From: Rhizobiales bacterium 65-9
Lineage (GTDB): Bacteria > Pseudomonadota > Alphaproteobacteria > Rhizobiales > Beijerinckiaceae
DNA length: 32,614 bases
Assembly (NCBI GenBank): GCA_001899525.1
Contig: MKVY01000037.1
Span: 64,160-96,773 of the forward strand
Direction of reading: 5' to 3'
The position numbers and the translations under genes are program-made. Of the stretch, positions 7,101 to 15,523 are shown one piece after another (position 1 is the stretch's first letter; the number at the start of each line of letters is the position of its first letter). The notes beneath the pieces were generated by a model, which had not been told where the DNA came from, did no database searches, and saw only the letters and a program-made list of their open reading frames with translations.

Positions 7101-8378
7101 TCAGCCCTTCGTCTGCGGCGCCGCCGCGGCGGCGCTCGCCATCATGGGCGCGCCCGCTTTCTGCTTCAGCACCGAATCGGCGATCGACGCCGGCATTTTC
7201 TTTGGCGTCTCGAACAGGCCGAGCACCAGCAGGATGCCGAAATACGCGAAGTAGTAGAAGGTCGCGATCCGGGCGACGATGATGTAGCCGCCTTCCGCCG
7301 GCTTCGCGCCGAGCCAGCCGAGCAGGACGGCGTCGGCGACGAACACCCAGAAGAACACGCGCGCCACCGGCCGATAATTCATCGACTTCACGCGCGAGGT
7401 GTCGAGCCAGGGCAGGAAGGCGAGAATAGCGATCGCGCCGAACATGCAGAGCACGCCGCCGAGCTTCGAGGGGATGGCGCGGAGGATCGCGTAGAACGGC
7501 AGGAAATACCATTCCGGCACGATGTGCGCGGGCGTCACCGCCGGATTGGCGCGCTGGTAGTTGTCCGCATGGCCGAGGAAGTTCGGCGTGTAGAACACGA
7601 ACCAGGCGAACACGACCATGAAGCAGACCATCGCGAACACGTCCTTGATGGTCGCATAGGGCGTGAAGGGCAGCGTATCCTTGCGCACATCCTTCACTTC
7701 GACGCCGGTCGGATTGTTCTGCCCGACGTGATGCAGCGCCCAGATATGCAGCACGACGACGCCAGCGATCATGAACGGGATGAGGTAGTGCAGCGAGAAG
7801 AAGCGGTTCAGCGTCGGATTATCAACGGAGTAGCCGCCCCACAGCAGCGACAGGATCGTGTCGCCGACGATCGGCAGCGCGCCGAGAAGATTGGTGATGA
7901 CGGTCGCGCCCCAGAAGCTCATCTGGCCCCAGGGAAGCACGTAGCCCATGAAGGCGGCGGCCATCATCAGCACGAAGATGATGACGCCGAGAATCCAGAG
8001 AATCTCGCGCGGCGCCTTGTAGGAACCGTAATAGAGACCGCGGAAGATGTGGATATAGACCGCGAGGAAGAACATCGACGCGCCGTTGGCGTGGAGATAG
8101 CGCAGCAGCCAGCCGTAATTCACGTCGCGCATGATGTGCTCGACCGAGTTGAACGCCAGTTCCGCGTTCGGCGTGTAATGCATGACGAGAATGACGCCGG
8201 TGACGATCTGCGCCACCAGCATGAAGGTCAGGATGCCGCCGAAGGTCCAGAAGTAGTTCAGGTTGCGGGGCACCGGATAGGACACTGCTGAATCGTGCAT
8301 CAGCCGCACGATGGGCAGGCGGGCGTCGAGCCAGCGCGTGAAGCCGTTGCTGGGGGCGTAGGAGGAATGGCCGCTCAT
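7101..8378 (-). CDS. petB: Ubiquinol-cytochrome c reductase, cytochrome b
   Basis: Integral-membrane cytochrome b of 425 residues, carrying the low- and high-potential hemes and both quinone sites of the bc1 complex. The four heme histidines are present with the standard 14-residue spacing: H96/H110 (YLHANGAS...YIHIFRG) and H197/H211 (SLHYL...VLHIW). The Qo-site motif PEWY is at 288-291. The length is typical of alphaproteobacterial cytochrome b with eight helices. The C-terminal tail is rich in alanine ([12 protein letters not shown]). It lies 18 bp after petA and 9 bp before petC, so the three genes form one operon. Confidence 0.97.
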   Translation of the reverse strand: MSGHSSYAPSNGFTRWLDARLPIVRLMHDSAVSYPVPRNLNYFWTFGGILTFMLVAQIVTGVILVMHYTPNAELAFNSVEHIMRDVNYGWLLRYLHANGASMFFLAVYIHIFRGLYYGSYKAPREILWILGVIIFVLMMAAAFMGYVLPWGQMSFWGATVITNLLGALPIVGDTILSLLWGGYSVDNPTLNRFFSLHYLIPFMIAGVVVLHIWALHHVGQNNPTGVEVKDVRKDTLPFTPYATIKDVFAMVCFMVVFAWFVFYTPNFLGHADNYQRANPAVTPAHIVPEWYFLPFYAILRAIPSKLGGVLCMFGAIAILAFLPWLDTSRVKSMNYRPVARVFFWVFVADAVLLGWLGAKPAEGGYIIVARIATFYYFAYFGILLVLGLFETPKKMPASIADSVLKQKAGAPMMASAAAAAPQTKG

Positions 8379-8396
8379 GATGATGTCGTTCGTCCG

Positions 8397-8921
8397 TCAG
8401 CCGATTCGGATTTTGGTGTCGGAAAGGAAGGCGTAGGGCGGAACCGGCAGGTTCAGCGGCGCCGGTCCGACGCGCACGCGGCCCGACGTGTCGTATTGGG
8501 AGCCGTGGCAGGGGCAGAACCAGCCGCCATAGTCGCCCTGGTGGCCAAGCGGCACGCAACCGAGATGGGTGCAGTTGCCGAAGACGATGAGCCACTTCGC
8601 ATGCCCGTCCTTGACCCGCGCCTGATCCGTTTCGGGGTCGATCAGCGTGTCGATGTTGACGTTGCGCGCTTCGTCGATCTCTTTCTGCGTCCGGTTGCGG
8701 ACGAAGATCAGCTTGCCGCGCCAGAACAGGGTCGCGATCTGTCCCTCCGCGACCGGAGCCAGGTCGAAATCCACCGGCGCGCCGGCGGCGATCGTCGCGG
8801 CGTCGGGCAGCATCGAGCTGACCAGCGGCCAGATCACCGCGGCGGTCCCGACCGCGGCGACGGCGCCGGTGGCTATGTACAGAAAATCGCGGCGGGTCGG
8901 TTCAGCGGTGGTCGTTGCCAC
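8397..8921 (-). CDS. petA: Ubiquinol-cytochrome c reductase, Rieske iron-sulfur subunit
   Basis: Rieske 2Fe-2S subunit of 174 residues, first gene of the bc1 operon. The N-terminus has an uncleaved Tat-type anchor (TRRDFLY, R10-R11, then a hydrophobic helix to about residue 35). Cluster ligands are C117 and H119 in CTHLGC, and C136 and H139 in CPCHGS; C122 and C138 form the expected disulfide. The family's known role is electron transfer from ubiquinol to cytochrome c1. The 195-bp region upstream, between this gene and the MATE gene on the same strand, holds two dyads and should contain the operon promoter. Confidence 0.97.
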   Translation of the reverse strand: MATTTAEPTRRDFLYIATGAVAAVGTAAVIWPLVSSMLPDAATIAAGAPVDFDLAPVAEGQIATLFWRGKLIFVRNRTQKEIDEARNVNIDTLIDPETDQARVKDGHAKWLIVFGNCTHLGCVPLGHQGDYGGWFCPCHGSQYDTSGRVRVGPAPLNLPVPPYAFLSDTKIRIG

Positions 8922-9047
8922 GGATCAGCACCCTCGTCTCGGCGGCCCGAACAGGCCTCTCCGCCGTTCGATAGCGGCGGAATCATCGGGAATCACACGA
9001 ACGCCGCATCGAAACGGCCTCGCAGGCGGGCTCTTTGGCATGGCTCC

Positions 9048-9064
9048 AATATGCTGTCCATATT
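9048..9064. repeat. Dyad AATATG-N5-CATATT upstream of petABC
   Basis: Six-base perfect inverted repeat, AATATG and CATATT, with a 5-bp spacer, 127 bp from the petA start in an A+T-rich patch of an otherwise G+C-rich region. It has the size of a dimeric regulator operator. No specific regulator can be named. Confidence 0.4.
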
Positions 9065-9092
9065 TGCGCCACGGGAATGGGCGCGGCGCAAA
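9063..9092. repeat. Dyad TTTGCGCC/GGCGCAAA between the MATE gene and petABC
   Basis: Perfect 8-bp inverted repeat with a 14-bp spacer, 25 bp downstream of the MATE stop and about 140 bp upstream of petA. On the minus strand it could fold as a hairpin at the end of the MATE transcript, but no T-run follows. It may equally be an operator for petABC. Confidence 0.45.
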
Positions 9093-9116
9093 GTCACTGT
9101 CTGCGAAAACCGTATG

Positions 9117-10517
9117 TCAACCCGACGGGAGGTTGAGAAGGCCCAGCCGCTCGCGCTGGGCCCACCGGATCACGAGGGCGATGGCGACGGCGGCCAGGCC
9201 GGCCGCGAGCCCGATCCAGATCCCGCTGCCGCGCAGCGGCGTGAGGAAGGCGAGCGCCACGCCCAGCGGCGCGCCGACGAGCCAGTAGCCGACGCCGGCG
9301 ATGATCATCGGCGAGCGGGTGTCCTGCAGCCCGCGCAGCATGCCGGCGGCGACGACCTGCGCCCCGTCGAAAAGCTGGAACATGGCGGCGAACAGGAGAT
9401 AGGTGGCGGCGAGCGACAGCACCGCCTGATTCCCGGCCTGCTCCGCCGGCAGGAACACGCCGACCAGCGCGTGCGGAAACGCCATCAGGATGATCGCGGT
9501 CGTCGACATGTAGGCCATCGTCAGGCCGAACGCGGCCCAGCCGGCGCGCGAAACGCCGGCGGGCTCGCCGGCCCCGTAGAACAGCCCGACGCGCACCGTC
9601 GCCGCCTGGCCAAGCCCCAAAGGCACCATGAAGGAGGCCGCCGCGATCTGCAGGGCGATCGCGTGGGCCGCGAGTTCGTTCGCGCCGAGCTGGCCCATGA
9701 CGAAGGTCGCGCCCGTGAAAATGGTCACCTCGAACGCCAGCGCGCATCCGATCGGCAGGCCGATTCGCCACAGCTTCCGGAAACGCGGCCAGTCCGCGCG
9801 CCAGAAGCGCCCGAACAGGTAGTAGCGCCGGAAGCGGCGATCGATCGTCACCACCGCCGCGGCGGCCGCGAAAACAAGCGTGCTGACCACGGACGTGGCG
9901 ACCCCGGCGCCGACCATGCCGAGCGCCGGCAGGCCGCCATGGCCGAACATCAGCGCCCAGGCGAGCCCGACATTGAGCGGAAGGGCGGCAAGCTGGATCG
10001 CCAGCGCCCAGCCCGGCCGCTCCCGCGCCGCGAGGAACTGGCGCAGCACCAGAAAGCCGAGGCCGGGCAGGACCGACCATTGCAGCGCCCGCAGATAGTG
10101 GCCGGCGTCCCGCGCGAGTTCGGGCTCCTGCCCGATCGCGAGCAGAAGCGCTTCCCCGTTCCACAGGATGAGCCAGATCGGCAGCGTGATGGAGACCGAC
10201 ACCCACAAGCCCTGACGAACGGTCCGCCGCACCTCGCGCACCGAGTGGCGCTTGCGGCCCAGCTCCTCGGCCAGCAGGGGCGAGACCGCCGCCGTGACGC
10301 CGATGCCGAAGATGAACGTCGCGAAATAGAGATTGGTGGCGAGCGCGCCCGCGCCGAGCGCCCGCGATCCGATCCAGCCGAGCAGGATCAGATCGGCGAG
10401 CGTCAGCATGTTCTGGGCGAAGTTGCCCAGAATGAGCGGCCACCCGAGCTTGAGGGTGGCGACGACCTCCTGTCGCCAGAGACGGGGCCTCTGGTCCTGC
10501 GCGACGGCTTCAAGCAT
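9117..10517 (-). CDS. MATE family efflux transporter (NorM-like)
   Basis: Multidrug and toxic compound extrusion protein of 466 residues, predicted to have twelve membrane helices in two pseudo-symmetric halves. It would export cationic or hydrophobic compounds using a sodium or proton gradient. Family-like segments include WPLILGNFAQNMLTLADLILLGWIGS near the N-terminus (residues about 30-55) and GLGQAATVRVGLFYGAGEP in the second half. The length is standard. It is divergent from the FtsI-like gene, with 188 bp between their starts, and lies upstream of petABC on the same strand. Nothing in the context shows the substrate. Confidence 0.93.
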   Translation of the reverse strand: MLEAVAQDQRPRLWRQEVVATLKLGWPLILGNFAQNMLTLADLILLGWIGSRALGAGALATNLYFATFIFGIGVTAAVSPLLAEELGRKRHSVREVRRTVRQGLWVSVSITLPIWLILWNGEALLLAIGQEPELARDAGHYLRALQWSVLPGLGFLVLRQFLAARERPGWALAIQLAALPLNVGLAWALMFGHGGLPALGMVGAGVATSVVSTLVFAAAAAVVTIDRRFRRYYLFGRFWRADWPRFRKLWRIGLPIGCALAFEVTIFTGATFVMGQLGANELAAHAIALQIAAASFMVPLGLGQAATVRVGLFYGAGEPAGVSRAGWAAFGLTMAYMSTTAIILMAFPHALVGVFLPAEQAGNQAVLSLAATYLLFAAMFQLFDGAQVVAAGMLRGLQDTRSPMIIAGVGYWLVGAPLGVALAFLTPLRGSGIWIGLAAGLAAVAIALVIRWAQRERLGLLNLPSG

Positions 10518-10636
10518 GCGCCCCTATGCGGCGCCCAATCCCGGTTGCCTAGTGAATAGGCGTGATGGATCGCATTCAGGCGCCTCTCCGCGACGCGCAT
10601 CAAGGCCAACGCGGAGCCGGCGCCGGCGCGCCATCG

Positions 10637-10651
10637 TTAATGGGCCGCTAA
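10637..10651 (+). promoter_or_regulatory. Possible CtrA half-consensus site in front of the FtsI-like gene
   Basis: TTAA-TGGGCCG-CTAA differs by one base from the alphaproteobacterial CtrA consensus TTAA-N7-TTAA. It is 55 bp upstream of the FtsI-like start in the intergenic region shared with the MATE gene. A GAATC (GANTC, CcrM methylation) site is at 10662-10666. Cell-cycle control is an inference from these motifs only. Confidence 0.35.
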
Positions 10652-10705
10652 CGCTCTTGATGAATCCATAGCGGACCGGCGCGCCGCCGGCCGGCTGATC
10701 CGCCC

Positions 10706-12427
10706 ATGCTTCCCAGCGCCTTCGTCAATCTTTTCCGCATGCGTCCCGACAAGAGCAGCGGCCGGCTGGCCGTTCTCGGCGCAGGCTTTGTCGTGATTTT
10801 CAGCCTGATCGGCGGTCGCATCGCCCTGCTCGCCAGCGCGCCGCAGGACGCCGAGCCGGACACGCCGCGCGCGGCGACCGCGGCCGCCGCCGCGTTCCGG
10901 CCCGACATCGTCGACCGCAACGGCGAACTGCTCGCGACCAGCATTCCGAGCTATTCCGTCTTCGCCGAGCCGCGCAACATCCTCGACAAGGATGAAGCGA
11001 CAGAGTTGCTGACCGCGGTCCTGCCGGATCTCAACGCCAGCGAACTGCGCGCCAAGCTCAACACGAAGAAAGGCTTCGTCTGGGTCAAGCGCTTCATCAC
11101 GCCGCGCGAGAAGGCGGAGGTGTTTCATCTCGGCATCCCGGGGGTCGCCTTCTGGCCCGAGCACCGGCGCGTCTACCCGAACGGCGTCGAGGCGGCCCAT
11201 GTGCTCGGCGCGACCAATCTCGATGGCGTCGGCATCGCCGGCATTGAGAAATATATCGACGCGCAGGGCGTCGGCGCGCTCGCCAGCGCGGGGCTTGGCT
11301 CGACCGCGGAGGATCTGAAGCCGATCCAGCTCTCGATCGACCTGCGCGTGCAGCACATCCTGCGCGACAAGCTCGCCTGGGGCCTCGATCACTTCAAGGC
11401 GAAGGCGGCGGCCGGCCTCGTCTATGACGTGACCACAGGGGAGGTGATCGCGCTCGCCTCGCTGCCGGATTTCGACCCCAACAAGCCCGCCGACGCGCTC
11501 GATCCCGATCACATCAACCGCATCAATGTCGGCGTCTATGAGATGGGCTCGACCTTCAAGGCCCTGACGACGGCGATGGCGCTCGATTCGGGCAAATACG
11601 GCATCAACTCGACCTTCTCGACCGCCGGCGGCGTGCTGCGCTGGGGGCGACAGGTGATTCACGAGTTTCACGGCACGGGGCGCAGCCTCACCATCCCCGA
11701 GGTCTTCCTGCACTCCTCCAACATCGGCTCGGCCCGCATGGCGCTCGGCGTCGGCGTGGAGGGCCACAAGGCGTTTCTGAAAAAGCTCGGACAGCTTGAC
11801 CGGCTGCGCACGGAGCTGCCGGAAAGCGCCGCTCCCATTGTTCCCGCCCGCTGGGGCGAGATCAACACGATGACGATCGCCTTCGGCCACGGCCTCGCCG
11901 TCGCGCCGCTGCAGGCGGTCGAGGCGGTCGGCGCGCTCGTCAATGGCGGCCGCCTCATCACGCCGACCTTCCTGAGACGGACGCAGGACGAAGCGCTCGC
12001 CAACGCGCCGCAAGTCATCAAGCCGCAGACCAGCGAGGCGCTGCGCTATGTCATGCGGCTCAACGCCGTCTCGGGCTCCGCGCGCAAGGCGGCGGTGCCG
12101 GGCTATTTCGTCGGCGGCAAGACGGGAACGGCCGAGAAGGTGATCAACGGCCGCTACGTTCACAACCGTCTGTTCACGACCTTCATGGCGATCGCGCCGG
12201 CCGACAAGCCGCGCTATCTCTTCCTCACCATCATGGACGAGCCCAAGGGCCTGCCGGAGACGTTCGGCAACGCGCAGGCGGCGTGGAACAGCGGCGACAT
12301 CACCGGCAAGGTGATCGAGGCGGTGGCCCCCATCCTGCTCGAGCCGCGCTTCGATCCGCCGGCCAACCCCTTCCCGACGATGGCGAAACTGCACGCCTGG
12401 GGAATCGACCGGCAGCAGACGCAATAG
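10706..12427 (+). CDS. FtsI/PBP2-like peptidoglycan D,D-transpeptidase (class B penicillin-binding protein), outside a dcw cluster
   Basis: Class B penicillin-binding protein of 573 residues, cross-linking peptidoglycan on the periplasmic face. One N-terminal anchor helix (about residues 20-43) is followed by a dimerisation domain and the transpeptidase domain. That domain has the active-site motifs S282-TFK (SxxK), SSN at 337-339 and KTGT at 472-475. The FtsI-type entry motif RGxIxDRNGxxLA is present as RPDIVDRNGELLATS, with Pro in place of Gly. The protein resembles FtsI most closely, but its neighbours are a MATE exporter and a YCII protein rather than mraZ, mraW, ftsL and murE. It could be the only FtsI, relocated, or a paralogue. 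No convincing ribosome site precedes ATG 10706; an in-frame ATG at 10739 is an alternative that still keeps the membrane helix. Confidence 0.9.
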   Translation: MLPSAFVNLFRMRPDKSSGRLAVLGAGFVVIFSLIGGRIALLASAPQDAEPDTPRAATAAAAAFRPDIVDRNGELLATSIPSYSVFAEPRNILDKDEATELLTAVLPDLNASELRAKLNTKKGFVWVKRFITPREKAEVFHLGIPGVAFWPEHRRVYPNGVEAAHVLGATNLDGVGIAGIEKYIDAQGVGALASAGLGSTAEDLKPIQLSIDLRVQHILRDKLAWGLDHFKAKAAAGLVYDVTTGEVIALASLPDFDPNKPADALDPDHINRINVGVYEMGSTFKALTTAMALDSGKYGINSTFSTAGGVLRWGRQVIHEFHGTGRSLTIPEVFLHSSNIGSARMALGVGVEGHKAFLKKLGQLDRLRTELPESAAPIVPARWGEINTMTIAFGHGLAVAPLQAVEAVGALVNGGRLITPTFLRRTQDEALANAPQVIKPQTSEALRYVMRLNAVSGSARKAAVPGYFVGGKTGTAEKVINGRYVHNRLFTTFMAIAPADKPRYLFLTIMDEPKGLPETFGNAQAAWNSGDITGKVIEAVAPILLEPRFDPPANPFPTMAKLHAWGIDRQQTQ

Positions 12428-12664
12428 CTGCGACGGGTCCGGCGGCTTCAATCGCGGGAGCGGACGCTGGCTTGCGCCCCCGCGAAAACCGCCGCTTGAA
12501 AAAAGGCCGCCACATCTCAAAAATCTCGCATCCGCTGTCGGATCGGCCCGGCCCTGTGCGTCTTTGAATGGAGACCGCGCGTCGCGCGGGCTCGCCGAGG
12601 CCGCCGCTGCGATCGGATCATCCGTCGCGAGGGCGGGCCGGCTGATCAGGGAAAGGACCATCAC
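12428..12664. other. Intergenic region, 237 bp, nothing firm recognised
   Basis: Largest non-coding gap of the window. It holds a weak dyad (CGCGGG / CCCGCG near 12454-12485) followed by scattered A-runs, which might end the FtsI-like transcript. It must also contain the promoter of the YCII/SRPBCC pair. No RNA gene or conserved motif is evident. Confidence 0.3.
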
Positions 12665-13027
12665 ATGACCACAGACGCCTATCTCGCCGTTTTCACGGGC
12701 GGCAAGCACAGCCCGCGCATGAAGGAATGGATGGCGCTGCCGGAAGCCGAACGGCGCGCGCGGGAGCAGAAGGGCATGGCCGCATGGAAGGCCTGGGCGG
12801 AAAAGCACGGCGCGGAAACCGTCTTCATGGGCGGCCCGCTCGGCAAGACGAAAAAGGTTTCAGCAGGCGGCGCCGAAGACATCAGCAATCATCTCGCTGG
12901 CTTCATGGTCGTGCGCGCGGCGTCGCACGAGGCGGCGGCGAAACTGTTCGAGAACCATCCGCATTTTGCTATCTTTCCCGGCGAAGCCGTGGAGATCATG
13001 CCGGTTCTGCCGGTCCCGGGCGCCTGA
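12665..13027 (+). CDS. YCII-related domain protein
   Basis: Small soluble protein of 120 residues with a YCII/DGPF-type ferredoxin-like fold. It begins TTDAYLAVFTGGKHSPRM and has the later segment GFMVVRAASHEAAAKLFENHPHF, ending with a short strand (EIMPVLPVPG). Functions in this family are mostly unknown; members are often encoded beside an ECF sigma factor. Here the neighbour is an SRPBCC protein 27 bp downstream with no sigma factor in sight. AAAGGA ahead of ATG 12665 supports the start. Confidence 0.82.
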   Translation: MTTDAYLAVFTGGKHSPRMKEWMALPEAERRAREQKGMAAWKAWAEKHGAETVFMGGPLGKTKKVSAGGAEDISNHLAGFMVVRAASHEAAAKLFENHPHFAIFPGEAVEIMPVLPVPGA

Positions 13028-13054
13028 TCGGCCTGACAGCGAGAGGACAAGGAC

Positions 13055-13498
13055 ATGCCTAGCACCATCCGCCTGCACCGCGTTCTGACGACGAGCCCCG
13101 AGAAAATCTATCGCGCCTTCATCGAAGCCGACGCGCTCGCGAAATGGCTGCCGCCGAACGGCTTCACCTGCGCCGTGCATCATCTGGAGCCGAAGGTCGG
13201 CGGCTCCTTCAGGATGTCCTTCCGCAACTTCACGACGGGCGCAAGCCATTCCTTCGGCGGCGAGTTCGTCGAGCTCGTTCCCGGCGAGCGCGTGCGCTAC
13301 ACGGACAAGTTCGACGATCCCAATCTGCCGGGCGAGATGCAGGTCACCGTGATCCTGAAGAAGGTGTCGGTCGGCGTCGAGGTGAGCATCGAGCAGGCGG
13401 GCGTGCCGGACGTCATTCCCGCAGAGGCCTGCTATCTCGGCTGGCAGGAATCGCTGCGCAATCTCGCTCGGCTGGCGGAGCCCGAGATCAACCAGTAG
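13055..13498 (+). CDS. SRPBCC (AHSA1/START-like) family protein
   Basis: Protein of 147 residues with the SRPBCC helix-grip fold that binds hydrophobic ligands in a deep cavity. Typical segments are the opening IRLHRVLTTSPEKIYRAFIEADALAKWLPP, PKVGGSFRMSFRN, GGEFVELVPGERVRYTDKF and the C-terminal helix GWQESLRNLARL. The ligand is unknown. The ribosome site GAGAGGACAAGG precedes ATG 13055. It is very probably cotranscribed with the YCII gene and is convergent with the ABC exporter, whose stop lies 28 bp away. Confidence 0.88.
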   Translation: MPSTIRLHRVLTTSPEKIYRAFIEADALAKWLPPNGFTCAVHHLEPKVGGSFRMSFRNFTTGASHSFGGEFVELVPGERVRYTDKFDDPNLPGEMQVTVILKKVSVGVEVSIEQAGVPDVIPAEACYLGWQESLRNLARLAEPEINQ

Positions 13499-13514
13499 GC
13501 GCTGAAATCCGGAT

Positions 13515-13538
13515 GCCGCGCGGTCATCACTGCGCGGC
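13515..13538. terminator. Possible bidirectional hairpin between convergent genes
   Basis: GCCGCGC (13515-13521) and GCGCGGC (13532-13538) pair perfectly across a 10-base loop that contains the exporter stop codon. There is no T-run on either side. The position between two convergent genes suits a terminator, but a chance G+C dyad is possible. Confidence 0.35.
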
Positions 13539-15404
13539 TTCCGTCATGGTTTTCTCGTCGCGGTCAAAGGCGAGGAAGCCGCCGGACTGCCGCGCCCACA
13601 GCGAGGCGTAGAGTCCGCCGCGCGCAAGCAGCTCGGCATGCGTCCCTTCCTCGACGATTCTGCCCTCGTCCATCACGACGAGACGGTCGAGCGACGCGAT
13701 CGTGGACAGGCGATGCGCGATCGCGATCACCGTCTTGTCGCGCATCAACGTGTCGAGCCCTTCCTGGATCGCGGCCTCGATCTCTGAATCGAGCGCCGAG
13801 GTCGCCTCGTCGAGCACGAGGATCGGCGCGTCCTTCAGGATCACGCGCGCGATCGCGATGCGCTGGCGCTGGCCGCCCGACAGCTTCACGCCGCGCTCGC
13901 CGACGCGCGATTCATAGCCCTTGCGCCCGTCGAGATCGACCAGCTCCGCGATGAAGCCCTCCGCCTTGGCGAGCCGCGCCGCGCTCTCGATCTCCGCGCG
14001 CGCGGCGTTCGGCCGGCCATAGGCGATGTTGTCGTGGATCGAGCGATGCAGCAGCGACGTGTCCTGCGTGACGACGCCGATCGCCGCGCGCAGCGAATCC
14101 TGCGTCACGCCGGCGATGTCCTGGCCGTCGACCAGGATGCGGCCGCCCTCCACGTCGTGCAGTCTGAGCAGCAGGTTGACCATCGTCGATTTGCCGGCGC
14201 CTGACGGGCCGATGAGCCCGACCTTCTCGCCGGGGCGGATGACGAGGCTCATGTCCTCGATCACGCCGCTTCCCTTTCCGTAGTGGAAAGACACATGCTC
14301 GAAGCGGATCTCGCCCTTCGTGACGACGAGCGGCCTGGCGTCCGGCGCGTCCAGCAGCGCGTGCGGCTTCGCGATCGTGTTCATCGCCTCCTGCACCGAG
14401 CCGATTTCCTCGAACACGTTGCGCACGAGCTGCATCACCCAGCCCGACATCTGCACGAGCCGAAGCACGATGGCGACCGCGGCGGCGACCTCGCCCGGCG
14501 TCATCGCCTGTTCGGACCACAGTCGCAGCGCGATATAGAGCGTCGCCACGACGAGAACGCTGTTGAGCGTCTGCAGGATGGTGACCACGCCGGTGATCAG
14601 CCGCGTCAGATCGAGGAAAGTCGCGGCCCAGCGCGCCAGCGCCTCGTGCACCGAGGAGCGCTCGACGTCGCCGCGCGCGAACAGCTTCACGGTCGCGATG
14701 TTGGTGTAGCTGTCGACGATGCGCGCGGTGGAGGCCGAGCGCGAGAAGGAATTCTGCTCCGAACGCGCCCGCGCCCGCGGCACGAAATACCACAGCAGCG
14801 CGACGTAGAGCGCGACCCAGATCGCCACCGGCGCCATCAGCAGGTAGCTGACATGGCCGAAATAGCCCATCGCCACGGCCGCGAAGACCATGACGTGCCA
14901 CAGATCGTCGATGATGCCGACCGACGCGCTGCGCACCGACTGGCCAGACTGGATGACGCGCGCGCCGAGGCGGCCGGCGAAATCGTTCTGGAAATAGCTC
15001 AGCGCATGGCCGAGCGTGTAGACATGGCTTCGCCAGCGGATGCGGTTGGTGAGCTGCGGCACCACCACCTGATCGACGACCGCGTGATTGAAGAAGAACA
15101 CCAGCGGCCGGACGATGAGGATGAAAAGAACGCCGCCGATCAGCCATCCGCCATAGTCGCGCCACACCACGTCCGGGGGATTGTTGGTGATCAGATCAAC
15201 GAGCCAGCCGACGCCCATGAGCGTCAGCGCCTCGACGCCGCTGAACACCAGCCCGCTGACGAGGATCACCGCCAGCCAGCCGCGCACCTCGTAAAGATGA
15301 TGCCAGATAAAGCGCCAGACCGTCGTCGGCGGCGTGCTGCGCTCGTCGAACGGCGCGAACACGTCGATCCGCGTCTCCAGCCATCGAAAAAAAGAAGCAA
15401 GCAT
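13527..15404 (-). CDS. ABC exporter, fused membrane and ATPase domains
   Basis: Half-transporter of 625 residues, with an N-terminal six-helix exporter domain (about residues 35-330) and a C-terminal ATPase. ATPase motifs are intact: Walker A GPSGAGKST (K405), signature LSGGQRQR, Walker B ILVLDEATSALDSE and H-loop IAHRLSTI. It should act as a homodimer, MsbA-like in layout, exporting lipid or hydrophobic compounds; the substrate cannot be read. AAAGGAG lies 8 bases upstream of ATG 15404. It diverges from trmL with about 120 bp between the starts. In my memory of Rhizobiales genomes an exporter of this kind often accompanies trmL, hemF and petABC. Confidence 0.93.
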   Translation of the reverse strand: MLASFFRWLETRIDVFAPFDERSTPPTTVWRFIWHHLYEVRGWLAVILVSGLVFSGVEALTLMGVGWLVDLITNNPPDVVWRDYGGWLIGGVLFILIVRPLVFFFNHAVVDQVVVPQLTNRIRWRSHVYTLGHALSYFQNDFAGRLGARVIQSGQSVRSASVGIIDDLWHVMVFAAVAMGYFGHVSYLLMAPVAIWVALYVALLWYFVPRARARSEQNSFSRSASTARIVDSYTNIATVKLFARGDVERSSVHEALARWAATFLDLTRLITGVVTILQTLNSVLVVATLYIALRLWSEQAMTPGEVAAAVAIVLRLVQMSGWVMQLVRNVFEEIGSVQEAMNTIAKPHALLDAPDARPLVVTKGEIRFEHVSFHYGKGSGVIEDMSLVIRPGEKVGLIGPSGAGKSTMVNLLLRLHDVEGGRILVDGQDIAGVTQDSLRAAIGVVTQDTSLLHRSIHDNIAYGRPNAARAEIESAARLAKAEGFIAELVDLDGRKGYESRVGERGVKLSGGQRQRIAIARVILKDAPILVLDEATSALDSEIEAAIQEGLDTLMRDKTVIAIAHRLSTIASLDRLVVMDEGRIVEEGTHAELLARGGLYASLWARQSGGFLAFDRDEKTMTEAAQ

Positions 15405-15523
15405 GGGCGCCGCTCCTTTCGGCGACGAGGATCATATGGGGAGGGGCTGAGGCCGCTTTGCGGCGCCTCGCCCGGATTCACCAAACCGCTTGACCGCGCA
15501 GGCGCGACTCGCCAAGCGGCGTC

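Noticed and set aside
6234..8291. Open frame of 685 codons on the plus strand opposite petB and petC
   Set aside because: It is a shadow of the bc1 genes in very G+C-rich DNA: Arg-, His-, Asp- and Glu-rich without domains, while the opposite strand encodes complete cytochromes with all heme ligands.
9038..9056. Possible sigma-54 promoter (TGGCATGG...) upstream of petABC
   Set aside because: The -12 element TTGC is missing at the correct spacing and the orientation is away from petA.
8295..10559. Open frame of 754 codons on the plus strand opposite petA and the MATE gene
   Set aside because: Composition is Arg/Gln/Asp-rich, there are no recognisable motifs, and it covers two clear genes and their intergenic region on the other strand.
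10600..10620. Second FNR-like half site (ATCAA) between the MATE and FtsI-like genes
   Set aside because: The opposite half (TTGAT) is absent at the required four-base spacing.
10637..12808. Open frame of 723 codons on the minus strand opposite the FtsI-like gene
   Set aside because: Shadow of a penicillin-binding protein with all three active-site motifs on the plus strand.
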